This document shows, one piece after another, positions 58,386 through 64,000 of a DNA stretch of 64,000 nucleotides. Position 1 is the stretch's first letter, and each line of letters opens with the position of its first letter. Source of the DNA: DASQZT01 sp035638575 (GTDB taxonomy: Bacteria; Acidobacteriota; Terriglobia; Bryobacterales; Bryobacteraceae); assembly GCA_035638575.1 (NCBI GenBank), contig DASQZT010000153.1, positions 1 through 64,000 on the forward strand, given 5' to 3'. Made by a program: the position numbers and the translations under genes. Under the pieces are notes generated by a model. That model did no database searches and was not told the DNA's origin. It saw nothing but the letters and a program-made list of their open reading frames with translations.

Positions 58386-59624
58386 ATGGGGCTCATGGAT
58401 GCGGACATGCACAATCTGAAGTACGAAATGGAAGAAGAAGCCCGCAGCGGAACGCGGATCAAAGTGGTCGGCGTCGGCGGCGGCGGTTGTAACGCAGTGG
58501 CCCGGATGGTGCAAGAGGGCCTGGACGGAGTGGAGTTCTACGCCATGAACACCGACCTCCAGGCGCTGACGGCATGCGCGGTGCCCAACAAACTCCAGCT
58601 CGGGGCGAAGATGACCGCGGGGCTGGGAGCCGGGTCGAACCCCGAGATCGGCCGCCAGGCAGCGCTGGAGAATACCGACCATATTGTCGAAATGCTGCAA
58701 GGCGCCGACATGGTGTTCGTCACGGCCGGCCTGGGCGGCGGGACAGGCACCGGGGCGGCGCCGGTAGTGGCGTCGCTGGCCAAGGAACTGGACGCTCTCA
58801 CGGTCGCGATCGTCACCAAGCCGTTCGGGTTTGAGGGGCCGCGGCGCATGCGGGTGGCCGAAGAAGGACTGCACAAGCTGGCCACCACCATCGATACGGT
58901 CATCACCATTCCCAACGACCGGCTGCTGACCCTGGTGCCGCGCGGCACCAGCTTTTTCGAGGCCTTCAAGGTGGCCGACGACCTGCTCCGGCAGGCCGTG
59001 CAGGGGATCACCGACATCATCATCACGCCCGGCCTCATCAATCGCGACTTTGCCGATATCAAAGCGACGATGGTGGGGATGGGCTACGCGATGATGGGAA
59101 CGGCCATCGCCAAAGGCGAAAACGCGGTGGTGGAAGCGGCCCGGCAGGCGATCAGCTGCCCGTTGCTCGAAGACACCCACATCGCCGGCTCGCGCGGTGT
59201 CTTGATCAACATCATCGGGTCCAGCCACCTGGGATTGCACGAGGTGAACGAAGCCTGCTCCATCATCCGGCAGGCCGCCGAGTGCGACGAGGTGCAGATC
59301 AACTTCGGCGTGATCCTCAACGAGTCGATGGCCGATTCGGTGAAGATCACCGTGATCGCCACCGGCTTCCAGCCGGAGCACGTGCGAGCCGCGGAGGAGG
59401 CGCGAGCCGAACGCCCGGCCACCCCGCCGATCGTCCAGCGGGCGGCGCCGCGCAAGGCCGAGCCGGAGCCCCAAATCGAACCGCCAACCTACGCCGAGCC
59501 GGAACCCGTGAGGGAACCCGAACCCGAGCCGGCGATGATCGCCGCGGAACAGGAGCCTCTGCTGAAGCTGGACGAACTGGATACACCGGCGTATATGCGT
59601 CACAACGGCCAGTTGGTTCAGTAG
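58386..59624 (+). CDS. ftsZ: tubulin-like division GTPase FtsZ
   Basis: 412 aa, ATG preceded by CAGGAGG. GTP-binding motifs: KVVGVGGGGCNAVARM, MNTDLQAL and LGGGTGTGAAPVVASLAK (~117), plus the T7 loop (LINRDFADIKATM). The globular core ends ~320. A disordered linker of ~75 residues rich in Pro, Glu and Ala (EPEPQIEPPTYAEPEPVREPEPEP) leads to the conserved C-terminal peptide LDTPAYMRH, which binds FtsA. It forms the Z ring. It is the last gene of the dcw cluster; the next gene is convergent. Confidence 0.97.
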   Translation: MGLMDADMHNLKYEMEEEARSGTRIKVVGVGGGGCNAVARMVQEGLDGVEFYAMNTDLQALTACAVPNKLQLGAKMTAGLGAGSNPEIGRQAALENTDHIVEMLQGADMVFVTAGLGGGTGTGAAPVVASLAKELDALTVAIVTKPFGFEGPRRMRVAEEGLHKLATTIDTVITIPNDRLLTLVPRGTSFFEAFKVADDLLRQAVQGITDIIITPGLINRDFADIKATMVGMGYAMMGTAIAKGENAVVEAARQAISCPLLEDTHIAGSRGVLINIIGSSHLGLHEVNEACSIIRQAAECDEVQINFGVILNESMADSVKITVIATGFQPEHVRAAEEARAERPATPPIVQRAAPRKAEPEPQIEPPTYAEPEPVREPEPEPAMIAAEQEPLLKLDELDTPAYMRHNGQLVQ

Positions 59625-59643
59625 GACGGGAGGGCGCCGCGCG

Positions 59644-60489
59644 TCACCGGCGGCCGGCCAGCCGGAAGTACTCCGCCGGAGCTGCGCCCTCGAGTTCGGT
59701 TACGGGGAGCGAAACGACCTCGCCGTCCACGCCCCCGATCACGCGCGCCGTATGGGTAAACGCCGCGGGGTCGCCGGTCACGAAGTGCACCACGCGGCCC
59801 TGGGCGATCGGCCCAGGGGACGCCGGCGCGAATGACGCGCTCACTGTTTCGGCGGTCACCTCCGCGCTGTCCACCAGCGTGACCGCGTCCCCCACCGCCC
59901 GCTGGAGCGTGTTGCGCAGCAGCGGGTAATGCGTGCAGCCCAGGATCAGGGTGTCGATGCCGGGCCTGCCCGACAGGTAATGGCGCACCAGGACCTCGGC
60001 CTCCGGCGAATCCGCCAGCCCCTCCTCCACCACGTGCACCAGCATGGGGCAGGCCTGCGCCCACACCCGCAGCCCGCGCGAGGAGAGCCGCCGCTGATAG
60101 GCTCGGCTGCCAATCGTTCCGCGAGTGGCGAGCACTCCCACCCGGCCGGTGCGCGTCACGCGTGTCGCGGCTTCCACACCCGGGTCGATAACTCCCCACA
60201 CCGGGATCGCGCAGCGCCCGGCGAGGCCTGGCAACGCCACCGCGGAGGCCGTGTTGCACGCCACCACCAACCCCTCGATGCCGAGCCCGCACAAGAAGTC
60301 CGCAATCCCCGCGGCAAACCCGGCCACCATTGCCGGCGGCTTGCGGCCATACGGAACGCGCGCCGTATCACCCAGGTAGACGAAATCGCGATGCGGCATG
60401 CGGCGCCGCAGCGCCTGCAAAACGGTAAGCCCGCCCACACCCGAATCGAAAACCCCGATGGCGCGGCGCAGGGAAGGTCCGAGTGTCAT
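59644..60489 (-). CDS. murI: glutamate racemase
   Basis: 281 aa from ATG 60489 (MTLGPSLRRAIGVFDSGVGGLTVLQAL). Motifs: FVYLGDTARVPYG, VVACNTASAVAL (first catalytic Cys) and LILGCTHYPLL (second catalytic Cys). It makes D-glutamate for MurD. It lies convergent to ftsZ with a 19-bp gap and divergent from purS across 51 bp. An in-frame extension up to 60732 is the antisense of purS and is rejected. Confidence 0.95.
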   Translation of the reverse strand: MTLGPSLRRAIGVFDSGVGGLTVLQALRRRMPHRDFVYLGDTARVPYGRKPPAMVAGFAAGIADFLCGLGIEGLVVACNTASAVALPGLAGRCAIPVWGVIDPGVEAATRVTRTGRVGVLATRGTIGSRAYQRRLSSRGLRVWAQACPMLVHVVEEGLADSPEAEVLVRHYLSGRPGIDTLILGCTHYPLLRNTLQRAVGDAVTLVDSAEVTAETVSASFAPASPGPIAQGRVVHFVTGDPAAFTHTARVIGGVDGEVVSLPVTELEGAAPAEYFRLAGRR

Positions 60490-60540
60490 GCCTCTCGCAG
60501 GGCACGTCGCGGGCCGTTGCCGTGAGATAATCGAGTTTCC

Positions 60541-60789
60541 ATGAAAGCCCGTGTCTTCGTGTCGTTGAAATCCACCGTACTGGATCCACAGGGCCAGACT
60601 GTCTGCTCGGCTCTCCGCGGTCTCGGCTACCAGAGCGTGTCCGCTGTCCGCCAGGGCAAGTTTTTCGACATCGCCATCGCCGACGGCACCACTCCCGAAC
60701 AGGCGCGCACCGAAATCGAAACGGCCGCGCACGAGGTGCTGGCCAACCCGGTGATCGAAGAGTATCGCGTAGAGTTATTGGACTCATAG
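60541..60789 (+). CDS. purS: phosphoribosylformylglycinamidine synthase subunit PurS
   Basis: 82 aa, full length for PurS. MKARVFVSLKSTVLDPQGQTVCSALRGLGYQSVSAVRQGKF, in blocks KARVFVSLK, VLDPQGQTV and ALRGLGYQSV, is the characteristic N-terminus. It bridges PurQ and PurL in de novo purine synthesis. Neither purQ nor purL is next to it, which is unusual. A possible -10 GATAAT (60526-60531) lies 9 nt before the ATG. Confidence 0.93.
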   Translation: MKARVFVSLKSTVLDPQGQTVCSALRGLGYQSVSAVRQGKFFDIAIADGTTPEQARTEIETAAHEVLANPVIEEYRVELLDS

Positions 60790-60844
60790 GCCGTCCAGTA
60801 CTTGCTCCACTCCCCCATCTCAGCGGCGGGAATCCCGTCCCCCC

Positions 60845-60850
60845 TATAAT
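60845..60850 (+). promoter_or_regulatory. -10 box of glmS, leaderless arrangement
   Basis: Consensus TATAAT ends 6 nt before the glmS ATG (60857). Transcription from it should begin at or next to the start codon, so no ribosome site or glmS riboswitch would be present; none is seen. Confidence 0.6.
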
Positions 60851-60856
60851 GATTTC

Positions 60857-62707
<1,851 letters not shown>

Positions 62708-62753
62708 GTGGCACGGGCCTTCCGCCTGTGCTAGGCTGCGGAGGGGGTCCTGA

Positions 62754-63692
62754 ATGCCTATTTCACGACGCGATTTTCTGGGTTCGGCGGCGCTCGGCGC
62801 CGTGGCTGCTCCGCTCGTCTCGGCCGCCGGCATGCCGATGCGGGCCCTCGGCAGAACCGGCACCAACGTCTCCATTCTCGCTTTCGGCGGCGGCAGCCGC
62901 TTCGTGCAATACGGCGAGGAGAAGGGCATCCAGGTCTTGAACCACGCGCTCGATCTCGGCATCACCTACATCGACACCGCGGACAGCTACGGGACCAACG
63001 GCGAAAGCCAGGTGTTCATCGGCAAGGTGCTCAAAGCCCGCGGCCGCAAGGGCCTGTGGCTGGCCAGCAAGATCGGCCCCCGCAAGTACGACGACTTCCT
63101 GCGCACGCTGGACGTCAGCCTCAAGCGCCTCCAGGTGGACCACGTGGACCTGCTTCACATCCACGCGCTGATGGGCCCGGACGATCTCGAAGCGGTTTCC
63201 GCCAAGGATGGCGCCTACGCCGCCGCGGTGAAGGCGCGCAGCCAGAAGATGGCGCGGTTCATCGGCATCACCTGCCATGCCTATCCCGACGTGCTCAAGA
63301 CCGCGCTCGAGCGGCACGATTTCGATTGCACCCAGATGGCGCTCAACGCCGCCATGCGCGGCCAGGTCGCCGGCGCCACCTCCAGTTTCGAGACCACTGC
63401 CTTGCCGGTGGCCCTCGGCAAGAAGATGGGCGTGACGGCCATGAAGATCTTTGCCCAGGATGCGCTGGTGGGACAGGCGCCGCCCGAAAAGCTGATTCAG
63501 TACTCCATGTCGCTGCCGGTCGCGGCCACCGTCATCGGCATGCCCAAGCCCGAGCACCTGGAAAAGAACATCCAGGTGGCCAAAGCGTTTCAGCCCATGC
63601 CGGCCGGCGAGATGAAGCGCTTCTCAACGGAATTGTCGGCCAAGAACAAGATGGCTCTCGACCACTTCTTCCGCCATCACATCGACGCGTAG
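62754..63692 (+). CDS. exported aldo/keto reductase
   Basis: 312 aa. A Tat-type leader (MPISRRDFLGSAALGAVAAPLVSAAG) is followed by an AKR barrel: MRALGRTGTNVSILAFGGG. The catalytic tetrad is visible: Asp and Tyr in YIDTADSYG, Lys in LASKIG, His in LLHIHAL. The cofactor-binding end is partly kept (AATVIGMPKPEHLEKNI). Substrate unknown; exported AKRs of this type are frequent in Acidobacteria and Planctomycetes. It is 46 bp after glmS and may be transcribed with it. Confidence 0.88.
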   Translation: MPISRRDFLGSAALGAVAAPLVSAAGMPMRALGRTGTNVSILAFGGGSRFVQYGEEKGIQVLNHALDLGITYIDTADSYGTNGESQVFIGKVLKARGRKGLWLASKIGPRKYDDFLRTLDVSLKRLQVDHVDLLHIHALMGPDDLEAVSAKDGAYAAAVKARSQKMARFIGITCHAYPDVLKTALERHDFDCTQMALNAAMRGQVAGATSSFETTALPVALGKKMGVTAMKIFAQDALVGQAPPEKLIQYSMSLPVAATVIGMPKPEHLEKNIQVAKAFQPMPAGEMKRFSTELSAKNKMALDHFFRHHIDA

Positions 63693-63748
63693 GACGGAGT
63701 GGGCAGGCCGTCGTTTTCCGGCCTGTCGGCGGGGCGCCCGCTCAACCG

Positions 63749-63777
63749 TTGAGCCCGCCTGCACCGGCACATATAAT
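63749..63777 (+). promoter_or_regulatory. sigma-70 promoter of the STAS gene
   Basis: TTGAGC (63749-63754), 17-nt spacer, TATAAT (63772-63777), followed by GGAGG and the ATG at 63794. One of the best -35/-10 pairs in the window. Confidence 0.65.
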
Positions 63778-63793
63778 GTCTGCGGAGGTATTA

Positions 63794-64000
63794 ATGAGTC
63801 TAAAAGCAAACGTGCGCCGGGCGGGGGACGTCGCCATCGTCGACCTGTCCGGCCGCATCACGCTCGGAGAAGGCACCGGGCTGGTGCGAACGACCATCAA
63901 AGACCTGGTGAATTCGGGTCAAAAGAACATTCTGCTCAATCTCAAAGAGGTATCCTATCTCGACAGCTCCGGCCTGGGCGAGATGGTAGGCGCCTATGCC
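63794..64000 (+). CDS. STAS-domain anti-anti-sigma factor (partial)
   Basis: First 69 residues, cut by the window end. GCGGAGG precedes the ATG. The STAS fold is plain: VRRAGDVAIVDLSGRITLGEG, LVNSGQKNILLNLKEVSYLDSSGLGEMVGAYA. The Ser-Ser of YLDSSGLG includes the serine phosphorylated by the anti-sigma kinase in SpoIIAA/RsbV proteins. It would free a sigma factor or relay a stress signal; partner genes may lie beyond 64000. Confidence 0.9.
   Translation, partial: MSLKANVRRAGDVAIVDLSGRITLGEGTGLVRTTIKDLVNSGQKNILLNLKEVSYLDSSGLGEMVGAYA

Noticed and set aside
60790..60856. glmS ribozyme or riboswitch
   Set aside because: Only 67 bp separate purS and glmS, and a -10 box lies 6 nt before the ATG, leaving no leader.

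Overview
The window looks like an Acidobacteriota chromosome of the Solibacter/Bryobacter type (Bryobacterales). The evidence is high GC, two secreted proteins ending in the TIGR03437 C-terminal domain typical of that order, an Oar-like TonB-dependent receptor with an N-terminal carboxypeptidase-regulatory-like domain, a relic of an acidobacterial ADOP permease, and several families of GC-rich interspersed palindromic repeats. No rRNA, tRNA, CRISPR array or intact transposon was seen.

Layout. 1-2.9 kb: a two-gene HU-like/TIR module (minus), a tiny Lys-rich secreted protein, a frameshifted secreted protein and an APH-fold kinase. 3-6.9 kb: a uroporphyrinogen-decarboxylase-like protein plus a Gfo/Idh/MocA oxidoreductase, then a convergent arsR-arsM arsenic operon with a near-consensus promoter overlapped by a perfect palindrome. 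6.9-16.4 kb: a very large thioester alpha-2-macroglobulin and a divergent Oar-like receptor. 16.7-19.1 kb: a yihY - GatC/AtzG-like - amidase operon. 19.2-25.3 kb: a LytTR response regulator and a LytS-type kinase separated by a 3.5-kb patchwork: a P1B-type ATPase, a Cys-rich membrane protein, a ParD antitoxin with an internally deleted ParE toxin, a transposase scar, a permease scar and two direct-repeat copies. 25.3-31.5 kb: small housekeeping genes (TPR protein, Cys-motif protein, hotdog thioesterase, an Hfq-like Sm protein, a BNR-type propeller protein), the Rrf2-cysK operon and an intact YefM/RelE-type toxin-antitoxin pair. 31.6-43 kb: surface and secreted proteins (Ig-like/LGFP/C39-like giant, GT-C membrane glycosyltransferase, an abundant-looking unknown secreted protein with a structured leader, an Ig-like TIGR03437 protein).

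43.3-59.6 kb is a complete division and cell-wall (dcw) cluster in the order mraZ-rsmH-ftsL-ftsI-murE-murF-mraY-murD-ftsW-murG-murC-ftsQ-ftsA-ftsZ, all on the plus strand with short gaps or overlaps, and with no murB or ddl. It is followed by convergent murI, then purS, glmS, an exported aldo/keto reductase and the start of a STAS anti-anti-sigma factor. Together glmS (GlcN-6-P), murI (D-Glu), murC-F, mraY and murG cover much of peptidoglycan precursor synthesis, next to the divisome genes.

The most unusual points are: a ~110-bp inverted-repeat element lodged in frame at the start of murG; the HU-like/TIR pair; a deleted toxin beside an intact antitoxin inside a repeat-flanked patchwork that separates a sensor kinase from its plausible regulator; a C39-like domain that has lost its cysteine; a pseudopilin-like insert in the alpha-2-macroglobulin; and a multi-hairpin leader ahead of an unknown secreted protein.
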